Source of the DNA: Anaerolineae bacterium
GTDB taxonomy: Bacteria > Chloroflexota > Anaerolineae > DUEN01
Reading direction: 5' to 3'
DNA length: 64,000 bases
NCBI GenBank assembly: GCA_025060615.1
Contig: JANXBS010000007.1
Span: 1-64,000, forward strand
Below the pieces are notes generated by a model. The model saw nothing but the letters and a program-made list of their open reading frames with translations, did not search any database and was not told where the DNA came from. Within the stretch, counting starts at the first letter, position 1. Every line of letters starts with the position of its first letter. Shown here in pieces: positions 34,626-43,329 of the stretch. The position numbers and the translations under genes were made by a program.

Positions 34626-35240
34626 TCACGTGTTTAACGTGTTTACTGAATTCTGCGCTAGCCGGCCATCTAATCCCAGCTCAGAGGCGATCCCTTGCAT
34701 GGCTTCCAGGACCAGCGCAATGTGCGCGTCCAAGTCCTCACCCAGCTCGGCTGTAAAGCGCTCGATGTCTTGACGGTTGATTGCGGCGGCGAACGCTTTA
34801 TCCTTCCACTTGTTACGTACCGATTTGACGGTGACATCGCGCAGGTCCTTAGTAGGGCGGACGTATCCCACGGCCATGATCAGACCAGTGAGCTCGTCCA
34901 CGGCCATCAGCGCCTTATCCAGCCGGCTTTCGCGCGGCACACCCAGGTACTCCGCGTGTCCCTCGATCGCGTGGATAAGCTCTGTCGGCCATCCCAGCTC
35001 GCGAAACAGCCGCAACTCCGTGCGCGGGTGACCGTTCACCGGGTCCGTCATATCAGGGTACCGCTCGAAATCCAGATCGTGCACCAAGCCTGTGATTCCC
35101 CACAGCTCCTCATCCTCGCCGTACTTGCGGGCATAAGCGCGCAGCGCGGCTTCCACCGCCAGCATGTGTTTACGCAGACTTTCGGATGAGACCCACTCAC
35201 AGACCAGATTCCAAGCTTCTGTCCGCGTCGGCAGCCCCAT
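34626..35240 (-). CDS. HD-domain hydrolase
   Basis: A 204-residue HD-superfamily protein. The metal motif is visible as RKHMLAVEAALRAYA, ITGLVHDLDFERYPD (HD pair), NGHPRTELRLF and IEGHAEYLG, with Asp in AVDELTGLIMAV. This belongs to the HDIG-like group that includes predicted metal-dependent phosphohydrolases next to tRNA or nucleotide genes. No signal peptide. The gene is followed upstream on the strand by RNase J (ending 156 nt away), but a hairpin separates them. Function and substrate are unknown. Confidence 0.85.
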   Translation of the reverse strand: MGLPTRTEAWNLVCEWVSSESLRKHMLAVEAALRAYARKYGEDEELWGITGLVHDLDFERYPDMTDPVNGHPRTELRLFRELGWPTELIHAIEGHAEYLGVPRESRLDKALMAVDELTGLIMAVGYVRPTKDLRDVTVKSVRNKWKDKAFAAAINRQDIERFTAELGEDLDAHIALVLEAMQGIASELGLDGRLAQNSVNTLNT

Positions 35241-35329
35241 AGGTCACTCCCTTTGACGATGTGTGCCCGATGATAGCACAGAGGGGCCGGCCGGGCAAGC
35301 TGTTAGATCAACCTAACACTACGCGACAA

Positions 35330-35351
35330 GGCCGCCGAGGCTTCGGCGGCC
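35330..35351 (-). terminator. Possible terminator after RNase J
   Basis: GGCCGCCGA (35330-35338) and TCGGCGGCC (35343-35351) form a perfect 9-bp GC stem with a 4-nt loop, 45 nt beyond the RNase J stop. On the minus strand it is followed by TTGTCGCG, a weak T-tract, so termination may be partial. Confidence 0.45.
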
Positions 35352-35396
35352 CTGCCAAAAGCTAAGCGCCTTCCAACGCGCTCCAAGTCAGCTGGC

Positions 35397-37052
35397 CTAT
35401 ATCTGCACTTGGGTTACCACCGGCAATATCATCGGCCGACGGCGGGTTTCATCATAGAGGTACTTGCTTACCACCTCCTTGATGGTGGCCTCCAACGCTC
35501 GCGTTGAGCGGTGGCCGTTGCTGTTGACCGCCTTGACTACTCGGCGCGCCGCCTCGTCCAGTAACTCGCTCGATTCTCTCAGATAGACGAAGCCACGGCT
35601 CACCAGCTCCGGCTGTCCGATTAAGGTGCCGGTGCTCTGGTTGATGGTCACTACCACGATGACAAACCCATCGCGCGCCAGGGCCTCGCGATCCCGCAAC
35701 ACGGCCGGGCCGATGTCGCCCACGCCGGAACCGTCCACAAACACATAGCCGCCGGGCACTCGCTCGCCAATGTGGCCCACGCCGTCTTCGAATTCGATCA
35801 CCATGCCGTTTTCCACGATGAAAATGCGCTCAGGAGGGATCCCCAGCGCTCGTGCCGTCCGGGCGTGGGCGTGCAGATGTCGCAATTCGCCATGAATAGG
35901 GATGAAGTAACGAGGTCGGGTCAGTGCCAATAGCAGCTTCTGTTCTTCTTGACTAGCGTGGCCGGAGACATGCACCTGAGCCAGCGGTGGATAGATCACC
36001 TCAGCGCCGCGCTGAATCAGCTTGTTGATGACTCGGTAGACTTCCTCCTCATTGCCCGGGATTGGGTTCGCCGAGAGGATGACCGTATCGCCGGGGATGA
36101 TCTCAATATCTCGATGCTGGCCACGGGCGATGCGAGCTAAGGCCGCTCCGGGTTCGCCCTGGCTGCCGGTAACGAGGAAGACCACTTGGTTCAACGATAG
36201 ACGACGCGCAGCTTCTGTTGAGATCAGAATCCCCGCAGGAACTTGTAGATAGCCCAACTCCTGAGCGATACGGACGTTCTCTTGGATGGAATACCCAGCC
36301 AGCACCATTTTACGACCGTGGCGGCTTGCACAGCGGATCACTTGTTGCATGCGTGAGAGAAGCGAGGCAAACGTGGCCACGATAATACGCCCAGGCGCCT
36401 GTCGAAAGATCTCGTCAAAGACGGGTTCAATCACCTGTTCAGATGGGGTGAACCCTGGGCGTTCCGCGCCTGTAGAGTCGGCCAACAGTGCCAGCACGCC
36501 TTCGCGCCCTAACTCGGCCAGCCGGCCAAAGTCCGGCCCCAGGCCCTGGGCTGGCGTGTAATCAAACTTAAAATCGCCCGTGTGGATTAGAAGGCCGGCT
36601 GGCGTGCGGATCGCCAGCCCAACGCCGTCTGGGATGGAGTGGTTCATCGCCAGGCATTCGATCTCAAAGGGGCCCACTGTGAAGCGGTCGCCCACCCGGA
36701 TCGCATGGAACTCGGCGACGTCAGCTACTCCCTGCCGCCTTAGCTTGCCTTCGATTAGGCCAAAGGCAAGCCGGGTGGCATAGATAGGCGCGCGCATCTC
36801 CATTAGCAGGTATGGCAGCGCGCCGATGTGGTCCTCATGTCCGTGGGTGATTACAATCCCTATCACGCGATCGAACTTGTCGCGCAAGTATGACCAGTCT
36901 GGGATGACTAGATCCACGCCCCACATATCATTTTCGGGGAACATCACACCCACATCTATGATCAGGATGTCCTGACCGAACTCAATGGCCATCATATTTT
37001 TGCCGATTTCCCCTAGGCCTCCTAGGGGGATGATACGCAGGCGTTTGCTCAC
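35397..37052 (-). CDS. rnj: Ribonuclease J
   Basis: A 551-residue metallo-beta-lactamase/beta-CASP ribonuclease, with 5'-3' exonuclease and endonuclease activity in mRNA decay and rRNA maturation. MBL motifs: ITHGHEDHIGALP (H70, H72, D74, H75) and HTGDFKFD (~157); the beta-CASP portion shows IVATFASLLSRMQQVI and VSGHASQEEQ; HGELRHL completes the metal site. The C-terminal ~100 residues include VFVDGSGVGDIG and the dimerisation domain. The GTG start follows AGGAGGGT by 8 nt. The leader contains an intrinsic terminator between promoter (37143-37171) and start, pointing to attenuation or autoregulation. Confidence 0.95.
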   Translation of the reverse strand: MSKRLRIIPLGGLGEIGKNMMAIEFGQDILIIDVGVMFPENDMWGVDLVIPDWSYLRDKFDRVIGIVITHGHEDHIGALPYLLMEMRAPIYATRLAFGLIEGKLRRQGVADVAEFHAIRVGDRFTVGPFEIECLAMNHSIPDGVGLAIRTPAGLLIHTGDFKFDYTPAQGLGPDFGRLAELGREGVLALLADSTGAERPGFTPSEQVIEPVFDEIFRQAPGRIIVATFASLLSRMQQVIRCASRHGRKMVLAGYSIQENVRIAQELGYLQVPAGILISTEAARRLSLNQVVFLVTGSQGEPGAALARIARGQHRDIEIIPGDTVILSANPIPGNEEEVYRVINKLIQRGAEVIYPPLAQVHVSGHASQEEQKLLLALTRPRYFIPIHGELRHLHAHARTARALGIPPERIFIVENGMVIEFEDGVGHIGERVPGGYVFVDGSGVGDIGPAVLRDREALARDGFVIVVVTINQSTGTLIGQPELVSRGFVYLRESSELLDEAARRVVKAVNSNGHRSTRALEATIKEVVSKYLYDETRRRPMILPVVTQVQI

Positions 37053-37076
37053 AAATCTTCACCCTCCTAATACAAC

Positions 37077-37107
37077 AAAAACCGCGAAGCTACAGTTCTT
37101 CGCGGTT
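37077..37107 (-). terminator. Intrinsic terminator inside the RNase J leader (attenuator candidate)
   Basis: On the minus strand AACCGCGAAG (37107-37098) pairs perfectly with CTTCGCGGTT (37089-37080), loop AACTGTAG, and is followed immediately by TTTTTGTTG. That is a textbook intrinsic terminator. It lies downstream of the promoter at 37143-37171 and about 10 nt before the Shine-Dalgarno site of the RNase J gene, so it would stop transcripts of this gene itself unless disrupted. Confidence 0.85.
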
Positions 37108-37142
37108 GGTTACCTTCACACTGCGTTTGCTTCTTGTCGGCT

Positions 37143-37171
37143 AGTATAGCGCGGATTGTATTTTACGTCAA
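37143..37171 (-). promoter_or_regulatory. Sigma70-type promoter for RNase J
   Basis: On the minus strand TTGACG (37171-37166) and TATACT (37148-37143) are separated by exactly 17 nt. The predicted transcript start is near 37136, giving a leader of about 84 nt that contains the terminator hairpin at 37080-37107. Confidence 0.85.
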
Positions 37172-37373
37172 GTTTTAGCCCGGTATATGAGCGCGTATGT
37201 GATTGGTCGGTGAGGTCACAAGGGCCTCTTTTATCCGTGCTGACAGGAGAGAAAGGATAGCACTCCGCTGTGACCTCCCTTTCTCAGCCTTTTTACCTGC
37301 CTGATTCAACCTTGAGGGCGAAAGCCGAGGCCGAGCAGAGGTGGGCAGAGGGCCTCTGAGGGGGCCAATTACA

Positions 37374-37661
37374 TCATTCCCTGAGGTGAGTTCCCTGAGG
37401 TGTGATATGGCTCCAGAGGATGAATCCTAGGGTGGAAAGGAGTAGGATGTAGAAGCCGATTCGGTACCCTGCCTGCACCCATGGCTGAAACATGCCGACA
37501 ACACCCAACAGGATGCCGGCAATGAGGACTCCTTCGATGGCTTGGTACAGAGGTTGCGGGACGTTCCCACTGAGGGTGCGAGCCGAGAACACGATGAGAC
37601 AGATGAAAGCCACCACTAGAGCGATGAAGCCAATAGAGAAGTAGACGAACTGGGCGGTCAT
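37374..37661 (-). CDS. Small three-helix membrane protein of the ABC importer operon
   Basis: A 95-residue protein with three predicted membrane helices (FVYFSIGFIALVVAFICLIV, AIEGVLIAGILLGVVGMF, RIGFYILLLSTLGFILW). It lies 45 nt after the last ATPase gene and closes the six-gene importer operon. Small membrane proteins (DUF2160-type) accompany two-ATPase importers of the rhizobial glycerol (GlpSTPQV) kind; this protein may be the counterpart, though I cannot confirm homology by eye. The ~200 nt beyond its stop hold no gene; a GAGAAAGG/CCTTTCTC inverted repeat with a ~20-nt loop lies near 37250-37287. Confidence 0.65.
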   Translation of the reverse strand: MTAQFVYFSIGFIALVVAFICLIVFSARTLSGNVPQPLYQAIEGVLIAGILLGVVGMFQPWVQAGYRIGFYILLLSTLGFILWSHITPQGTHLRE

Positions 37662-37706
37662 GGGTTACCTCTATCTCGATGTCAGCCGCTGCATAGAGGC
37701 CTGTTT

Positions 37707-38768
37707 CTATGCGGCAATGCGCATCCCATCGGAACGGAAATAGTGTAGTCGCTCGCGAAGGATGCTGAATCTCACCGGATCCCCCACCCGCAAGGGGGTC
37801 ATCCCAGGCGCAATACTCAGCAAGGTTTGCTTTCCCGCTTTGATGTGCAAGATCGTCTCCACGCCCAGCGGCTCTATGAGCGCAATCTCGCCGGAGAACT
37901 CGCCGTCGTGGCACACCTGCACGTCCTCAGGCCGCACGCCCAGGAGAAAGATGGGAGGAAGCTCGCTCCCGGCCGGCGCGGGCAGGCGGAGGGTGCTGTT
38001 GACCACCCATAGTGTGTCATCCTCTCGCCTGGCTTCGAACAGGTTGATCCTGGGGGTGCCGACCAGTTGGGCTACAAACGTCGTCGCCGGCCGGTCGTAG
38101 ATGTCCTCCGGCGTGCCAATCTGTACAATGCAGCCTTTGTTTAAGACGGCGATGCGATCGCTCATGGTCAAAGCCTCGATTTGGTCATGGGTGACAAACA
38201 GCGTGGTGTTCCCTTCTGTCTTCTGGAGGTGTTTGAGCTCGATGCGAAGGGCCTCACGCAGCTTGGCATCTAGGTTGGAGAGCGGCTCGTCCATCAGGAA
38301 GATCCGCGGCTCGCGCACGAGGGCCCGTCCCAGTGACACCCGTTGCATCTCGCCGCCGGAGAGGTGGGCCGTGGTGCGATCCAGCAGATGGCTGATACGC
38401 AGTTTCTCCGCTACCGCCGTTACCCGCCGGCGGATATCCGGTTCAGACATCCGGCGTAGGGGAGAGCGCAGAGGAAAGGCCAGATTCTCATACACCGTCA
38501 TGGTGGGATACAGCGAGTACTGCTCGAAGACGAAGGCCACGTCTCGCTCCGAGGGGGTAAGGTGGTCCACCGGCTGGCCATCGAACAGCACATGCCCCTC
38601 GTCTTGGCGTTCCAGCCCAGCGATCACCCGCAGGGTTGTGGTCTTGCCGGCGCCGGTTGGTCCAAGCAGCACGAAGAACTCGCCATCGTTGATCTCGAAG
38701 GAGATGCCCCTCAAGGCCGTGACGGTTTTAAAGCGCTTGACCACGTTCTGCACGGTCACACGGGCCAT
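37707..38768 (-). CDS. ABC importer ATPase, MalK/UgpC type (second of two)
   Basis: A 353-residue ABC ATPase energising a carbohydrate-type importer. Walker A is LLGPTGAGKTTT (~36-47), the Q-loop region has VAFVFEQYSLYPTMTVYEN, the signature is canonical LSGGEMQR (~135) and Walker B IFLMDEPLSNLD, then TLFVTHDQIEALTM. The C-terminal ~110 residues form the TOBE/OB regulatory domain (LLGVRPEDVQV). The start is ATG 38768, preceded by GGAGGG at 6 nt, sharing one base with the TGA of the upstream ATPase. The pair should form a heterodimer because the partner has an altered signature motif. Confidence 0.9.
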   Translation of the reverse strand: MARVTVQNVVKRFKTVTALRGISFEINDGEFFVLLGPTGAGKTTTLRVIAGLERQDEGHVLFDGQPVDHLTPSERDVAFVFEQYSLYPTMTVYENLAFPLRSPLRRMSEPDIRRRVTAVAEKLRISHLLDRTTAHLSGGEMQRVSLGRALVREPRIFLMDEPLSNLDAKLREALRIELKHLQKTEGNTTLFVTHDQIEALTMSDRIAVLNKGCIVQIGTPEDIYDRPATTFVAQLVGTPRINLFEARREDDTLWVVNSTLRLPAPAGSELPPIFLLGVRPEDVQVCHDGEFSGEIALIEPLGVETILHIKAGKQTLLSIAPGMTPLRVGDPVRFSILRERLHYFRSDGMRIAA

Positions 38769-39856
38769 CAGCATCCCTCCAACGCCAGCGCCATCTCCGT
38801 ATTGGGGTCGAAGAAGCGCACCATCTCCGGGTCAAGGTCGAATCGCACGCTCGCGCCGATGGGATAGGCGGCTCCTCGGCTGACGCGCAGATGGACTAGC
38901 TCATCATTTAGGCTCAGATGGAGCATCACGTAAGAACCGTGCAGGTCGGAGGCGTAAACCTCGGCGGCTAACGGTCCGTCTTGGACGAGCTGGCCCGCCT
39001 CCGGGCGGAAGCCCAAGATCACGTCGCCTTCACGGCCCAGCTTCCGTTGCAAGGCCGCTACCCAAGCAGGAGGCGGGGTGTAGCGGTTTCCTCCTGGCAG
39101 ATAGATCACTCCATCAGCAAAGTGGCCGCGGAGCAAGTTCATGCCGGGGCTGCCGATAAAGCGTGCCACGAACAGGTTGGCCGGGTTGAAGTACACCTCT
39201 GCCGGCGTACCCACCTGTTGCACAACCGCCTCTGACATCACTACAATACGATCTCCCATGGCCATGGCTTCAATTTGATCATGAGTCACGTATACTGTCG
39301 TAGCGTGTTGGGAGATGTGAAGGCGTTTGATCTCCGCCCGCATCGCCTCGCGGGCATCAGCGTCCAGCGCGCCCAGCGGCTCGTCCATGAGAAAGGCGGC
39401 TGGCCGTCGCACCAATGCCCGTGCCAGGGCCACCCGTTGCTGATCGCCTAGGCTTAAGGCGCCTGGACGCAGATGGAGAAAGGGCTCGATCTGCAGGAGG
39501 CGCGCCACCTCCTCTACCCGCTGTTTGACAACCGTCTTGGGCGTCCGCTGAGCCTGAAGGGGGAAGGCGATGTTCTGCCATACCGTCATATGGGGGTATA
39601 AGGCGAAGAGTTGAAAGACGAAGGCGATATCTCGCTCACTGGGATGCGCCCAGGTGACATCCCGCCCGTTGATCAGGATCTGTCCGCCGCTGACCGTCTC
39701 CAGCCCTGAGATCATCCGCAGTGTGGTGGTCTTACCACACCCTGAGGGGCCCAACAGGACCACGAACTCGCCATCGTGGATGACCAGGTTCATCGGTTTA
39801 ACGGCGTGAACGTCGCCGAATCGCTTTTCAACGTTGCGCAGCTCGATGGTCGCCAT
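38768..39856 (-). CDS. ABC importer ATPase, MalK type with altered signature (first of two)
   Basis: A 362-residue ABC ATPase. Walker A is canonical (LLGPSGCGKTTT, ~35-46) and Walker B is AAFLMDEPLGALD, but the ABC signature reads LSLGDQQR instead of LSGGQQQR. The TOBE region follows (VILGFRPEAGQL). With its neighbour (canonical LSGGE) it should make a heterodimer with one consensus and one degenerate site. The start at 39856 begins MATIELRNVEKRFGDV, the conserved N-terminus; an earlier in-frame start at 39997 adds 47 unrelated residues that overlap the permease gene. Only a weak GGGAT precedes the ATG. Confidence 0.88.
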   Translation of the reverse strand: MATIELRNVEKRFGDVHAVKPMNLVIHDGEFVVLLGPSGCGKTTTLRMISGLETVSGGQILINGRDVTWAHPSERDIAFVFQLFALYPHMTVWQNIAFPLQAQRTPKTVVKQRVEEVARLLQIEPFLHLRPGALSLGDQQRVALARALVRRPAAFLMDEPLGALDADAREAMRAEIKRLHISQHATTVYVTHDQIEAMAMGDRIVVMSEAVVQQVGTPAEVYFNPANLFVARFIGSPGMNLLRGHFADGVIYLPGGNRYTPPPAWVAALQRKLGREGDVILGFRPEAGQLVQDGPLAAEVYASDLHGSYVMLHLSLNDELVHLRVSRGAAYPIGASVRFDLDPEMVRFFDPNTEMALALEGC

Positions 39857-39882
39857 GCGTTCATCCCGTCGGAGTGGGCTTT

Positions 39883-40875
39883 TTACTGACGGATAGCGCC
39901 AAAGGTCACGCCCCGTAGCAGATAGCGCCGCAAGGCAAAGGTGACGATCATGACCGGGATCAGGAACCCCAGCGAGCCTGCCGCAATGGCCGCCCACTCA
40001 ATACCTCCTCGCCCCAGCACCGCCGGGATACTGGGTGGCGCCGTGCGAGCCTTCTCCGTGGTCAACATTAGGGCAAAGGCGTACTCGTTCCAGGCGAAGA
40101 TAAGACAGAAGACGGTGGTAGTGGCGATACCGGTGAGAGCCTGTGGTAGCACCACCTTCCTAAAAGCCTGGAAGCGGGTGTAACCGTCCACCAAGGCCGC
40201 CTCTTCGTATTCCCGCGGGATCTCGTCAATGAAGCCCTTGAGCAACCACACCGAGAGGGAGAGATTAAAGACGGTGTAGAGGAGAATTAACCCCAGATGC
40301 GTGTCGTGGAGCCCTAACGCCCGGTACATTAAAAAGATGGGGATCGTGACCACGACGGCCGGCAACATCCGGGTGCTGAGGATGAAGAAAAGCAAATCCG
40401 CTTTACCCGGCACATTGAAACGGCTGAAGGCGTAGCCCGCTAGTAGGCCCAACGTGACTGCGGCCACGGTGGAGCCGGTGGCGACGATCAGCGAGTTCCG
40501 CAGACGGTGCACATATTCGCTCAGGCCCATGATCTCTTGCCCCTGGTTCAGGGCGATGCGCTCATACCACTTTAGGTCCGTGCGTTGACGAGCGGCTTCC
40601 AGCAGGGCTTGGGTCAAGACGGAACGCTCTGTCAAGAGGTTGACGAAGCCCTCGAGGGTGGGCTTGAAGAAGATCTTAGGCGGCACGGACACCACGTCCG
40701 CCCGGGATTTAAAGGCCGTGGTGCCCATCCAGAACACTGGGATGAGGAAGATCAGGGCGATCACCACGGCGAGAAAGGCCCGGATGACGCGAATTAGCTG
40801 CGCACGGCGGCCGATTTTGTCAACGCGGACGGCATAAACGATGGACGCTGGCCTGCCGGTTCCCCCTTTTCCCAT
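39883..40875 (-). CDS. Carbohydrate-type ABC importer permease (MalG-like)
   Basis: A 330-residue permease with six helices. The EAA loop that docks to the ATPase is EYEEAALVDGYTRFQAFRKV (~215-234). The first helix (LAVVIALIFLIPVFWMGTTAF) is followed by an unusually long periplasmic stretch (~60-125, TLEGFVNLLTERSVLTQALL and onward). The C-terminal end reads RYLLRGVTFGAIR, typical of MalG/UgpE proteins. It begins 3 nt after the MalF-type permease stop and precedes the first ATPase gene by 26 nt. Substrate specificity is not evident; glycerol, a glycerophosphodiester or an oligosaccharide would fit the family. Confidence 0.88.
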   Translation of the reverse strand: MGKGGTGRPASIVYAVRVDKIGRRAQLIRVIRAFLAVVIALIFLIPVFWMGTTAFKSRADVVSVPPKIFFKPTLEGFVNLLTERSVLTQALLEAARQRTDLKWYERIALNQGQEIMGLSEYVHRLRNSLIVATGSTVAAVTLGLLAGYAFSRFNVPGKADLLFFILSTRMLPAVVVTIPIFLMYRALGLHDTHLGLILLYTVFNLSLSVWLLKGFIDEIPREYEEAALVDGYTRFQAFRKVVLPQALTGIATTTVFCLIFAWNEYAFALMLTTEKARTAPPSIPAVLGRGGIEWAAIAAGSLGFLIPVMIVTFALRRYLLRGVTFGAIRQ

Positions 40876-40877
40876 CT

Positions 40878-41810
40878 TTACCCCTCTCCTCTCAGCTTGT
40901 TCAGGTATCGGATGTACACATTGCTAACGCCGATGATAATGACTAGGATGATGTAAGCCAGCGCGCTGGATCGGCCAGTCCGCCACTGGCCTAAGAAGGC
41001 CTGACGATAGAGGTTGACTGCGATCAGCTCGGTCGCATCGCCTGGGCCACCGCCGGTCAGCCCCATCACCAGATCGAAGGCTTTAAAGGCCTCGATTGTG
41101 CGGAACAACACGGCGATCAGAAGCAGTGGCGCCACCTGCGGCAGGGTGATACGCCAGAATTGAAACCAAGGGCTGGCGCGATCAATCACCGCCGCCTCAT
41201 ATAGGTACTCGGGGATGGCATTCAACCCTGACAGGCATAGCAACATTACGAAGGGGCTCCACATCCACACGTCTACGATCACCACGGCCCATAGGGCCAG
41301 CTTGGGGTTGGCCAGCCAGTCAGGCGCCTTGGAGGGATCGGAGAAGCCCAACAGATAGTTGAAGATACCGAAGCTGGGATTATAGATCAGCTTCCAGAAT
41401 AGCCCCACCACCACTGGCGAGAGCATCATGGGGATCAGGATTAGGGTGGTGATCACTCCGCTGCCCTTAAACCGCTCGCGCAGCAGCATCGCTAGACCGA
41501 AGCCGATGACCATCTCCAACGTGACGGAGAAGAGAGCATACCGGCCCGTGGTGGCGAAGTAAACCCATAGCTGTTTGTCATTAAGGATGCTGCGATAGTT
41601 TTGAAGCCCGACCCATACTGGCGGCTTGCGAGCGATGGCTGAGTAATCGGTGAAGCTCAGATAAAGGCTGTAAAAGAGAGGGAAGATGTTCATGGCGATT
41701 AGCAGAGCCAATGTGGGAAAGATGAAAAGCCGCCAGAGGGCATCATCGCTGAGCTGTCGGCGGGGGTGAAATGGGACTTCACGGCGCTGAACAGTTCCCA
41801 TGTTATGCAT
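40878..41810 (-). CDS. Carbohydrate-type ABC importer permease (MalF-like)
   Basis: A ~310-residue permease with six helices, starting LFIFPTLALLIAMNIFPLFY. The EAA motif is EYLYEAAVIDRASPWFQFWR, followed by LLLIAVLFRTIEAFKAFDLV. The C-terminal end TNVYIRYLNKLR-like sequence (SNVYIRYLNKLRGEG) is usual. The long frame begins at 41900 inside a hairpin between this gene and the binding-protein gene; the ATG at 41810, 9 nt after AAGGA, is a better start. The 115-nt gap and hairpin upstream would lower permease expression relative to the binding protein. Confidence 0.86.
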   Translation of the reverse strand: MHNMGTVQRREVPFHPRRQLSDDALWRLFIFPTLALLIAMNIFPLFYSLYLSFTDYSAIARKPPVWVGLQNYRSILNDKQLWVYFATTGRYALFSVTLEMVIGFGLAMLLRERFKGSGVITTLILIPMMLSPVVVGLFWKLIYNPSFGIFNYLLGFSDPSKAPDWLANPKLALWAVVIVDVWMWSPFVMLLCLSGLNAIPEYLYEAAVIDRASPWFQFWRITLPQVAPLLLIAVLFRTIEAFKAFDLVMGLTGGGPGDATELIAVNLYRQAFLGQWRTGRSSALAYIILVIIIGVSNVYIRYLNKLRGEG

Positions 41811-41871
41811 AACACGCAAGTCCTTGGTTTGTGGCTTTGATGAAAGGGGGCAGCGCCTCTCACTAGCCTGA

Positions 41872-41902
41872 GGGTGAGCGAAGACATTGTCTTCGCTCAC
41901 CC
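41872..41902 (-). promoter_or_regulatory. Stable intercistronic hairpin between binding-protein and permease genes
   Basis: GGGTGAGCGAAGACA (41872-41886) pairs perfectly with TGTCTTCGCTCACCC (41888-41902), a 15-bp stem with a minimal loop, 23 nt after the binding-protein stop. No T-tract follows, so it most likely protects the binding-protein mRNA from 3' decay, as in malE-malF REP hairpins. Its CGAAG/CTTCG core resembles that of the 60-nt dispersed hairpin, but the flanks do not match. Confidence 0.65.
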
Positions 41903-41925
41903 CTGGCGTTGGTCGCCTTCGGTCG

Positions 41926-43329
41926 CTATTCCTTGATGAAGCCGGCCTCTCTCAGGATCTTATCGTGCTCCTCAGCGATGCGGTTCAGGGTCTCCTCGGC
42001 GGTGCCCTCGCCGGCGACTACATGCCTGTGCAGCTCCCGCTGGGTGACCTCCAGCAGTTGGGCGTAGACCGGCACGTTCCAGAAGTCCATTACCATCTCC
42101 ATGGTCTCGGCGAAGGCCGGGTTGAAAGGCGTGGCCTTCAGGAAGGTATCCGAGGCTAAGACATTCTTATTGCAGGTATAGCCGCCCAGCTCCGCCCATT
42201 TGGCCTGGATCTCCTCCTTCGCAAACCAGCGGATGAAATCCTTGGCGGCTTCTTGGCGTTCCGGGCTGATATAGGAGACGATGCTTAGCCCCTGGCCACC
42301 CAGGGCGGCATGGCGATCGCCGTACGGCCCGGCGGGGTTGGCGAAGAAACCAGTATTCGCAGCGTAAGGGTTGATGGCCGGGCTGGCCAAAGCGGGAAAG
42401 AAGGCGAAGTAGTTCATGGCCATCACCGCCTGGCCGCTGATGAAGGCGTCGTTCGTTTCGTTGAAGAAGGCGTTGCTCATCCCCGGCGGCTGGCAGCAGT
42501 CGTACAGTTCCTTGTATACCTGGAGAGCCTCGATGGCCTTAGGCGAGTTCACCCAGCCGATGACTTCGTTAGTCTCGGGATTCTGCCAGCGCGCGCCATA
42601 GGTGAACATGGTGTTCTCATAGCCCATGGTGATGGCGTCATAGTCCTTCTGGGTGTAGATGGCTACGCCATAGAGGCCCTTGTCCGGGCGAGTGAAGAAC
42701 TTGGCGATGTCCATCAACTCCTTGTAGGTTTTCGGCACGCTGAGCTCATAGCCGTACTGCTGCTGGAACGCCGCCCTCTCCGCCGGATCTTCAAATAGAT
42801 CCTTGCGGTAAGCCCAACCGATCGCATCGCCCTCTGTAGGGAAGGCCCAATAACGGCCGGAGCCCGTGGGATATTCCCCATAGTAGGTCAAAGTGGCCTC
42901 CGTCACTGTGTCGGCGATCCCCTCGCCCACCAGGAAGTCGGTCAGCTCGATGTAATGTCCTTGGGTTGCTCCCTGGCCCAGCCATTGGCTGTCGCCCACG
43001 ATCATGTCGAAGGTAGCGCCGCCCGCGGCGAACTCGGTGAAGGCTCGATCGTAGAAGCTCCCCCACGGCTCCTGAACGACCGTGACCTTGATGCCCGTCT
43101 CCGCCTCATACAGGTTCCCGATTTGCTGTAGATAGTCGGCGGGATCCCATTCGGCCCAGAGGATTTTCAGCTCCTGAACAGCCGGCTTGGCTGGCGGCTG
43201 CTCAGCGGGCTTCTCCACGGCTGGCGGTTGAGTCGGTGGAGCTGCGGGAGCCGGTGTCGCGGCTGGGACACAAGCCGTCAGCATCAAAGCAATGACAAGG
43301 GTGAGCAGCAAGCTTTTATATCCGGACAT
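41926..43329 (-). CDS. Carbohydrate-type ABC importer substrate-binding lipoprotein
   Basis: A 467-residue extracellular binding protein. The signal peptide ends in lipobox LTAC (Cys ~20), followed by a Pro/Ala-rich tether (PAAPPTQPPAVEKPAE). The mature domain has the family-1 fold: ELKILWAEWDPADYLQQI, then FDMIVGDSQWLGQGATQGHY and, further on, AVMAMNYFAFFPALASPAIN. The many Trp/Tyr residues fit sugar or polyol binding. ATG 43329 follows GAGGAGGAG; an upstream frame to 43398 is not conserved. It is first in the operon with two permeases, two ATPases and a small membrane protein. The ligand is unknown; glycerol-type importers share the gene set. Confidence 0.9.
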   Translation of the reverse strand: MSGYKSLLLTLVIALMLTACVPAATPAPAAPPTQPPAVEKPAEQPPAKPAVQELKILWAEWDPADYLQQIGNLYEAETGIKVTVVQEPWGSFYDRAFTEFAAGGATFDMIVGDSQWLGQGATQGHYIELTDFLVGEGIADTVTEATLTYYGEYPTGSGRYWAFPTEGDAIGWAYRKDLFEDPAERAAFQQQYGYELSVPKTYKELMDIAKFFTRPDKGLYGVAIYTQKDYDAITMGYENTMFTYGARWQNPETNEVIGWVNSPKAIEALQVYKELYDCCQPPGMSNAFFNETNDAFISGQAVMAMNYFAFFPALASPAINPYAANTGFFANPAGPYGDRHAALGGQGLSIVSYISPERQEAAKDFIRWFAKEEIQAKWAELGGYTCNKNVLASDTFLKATPFNPAFAETMEMVMDFWNVPVYAQLLEVTQRELHRHVVAGEGTAEETLNRIAEEHDKILREAGFIKE

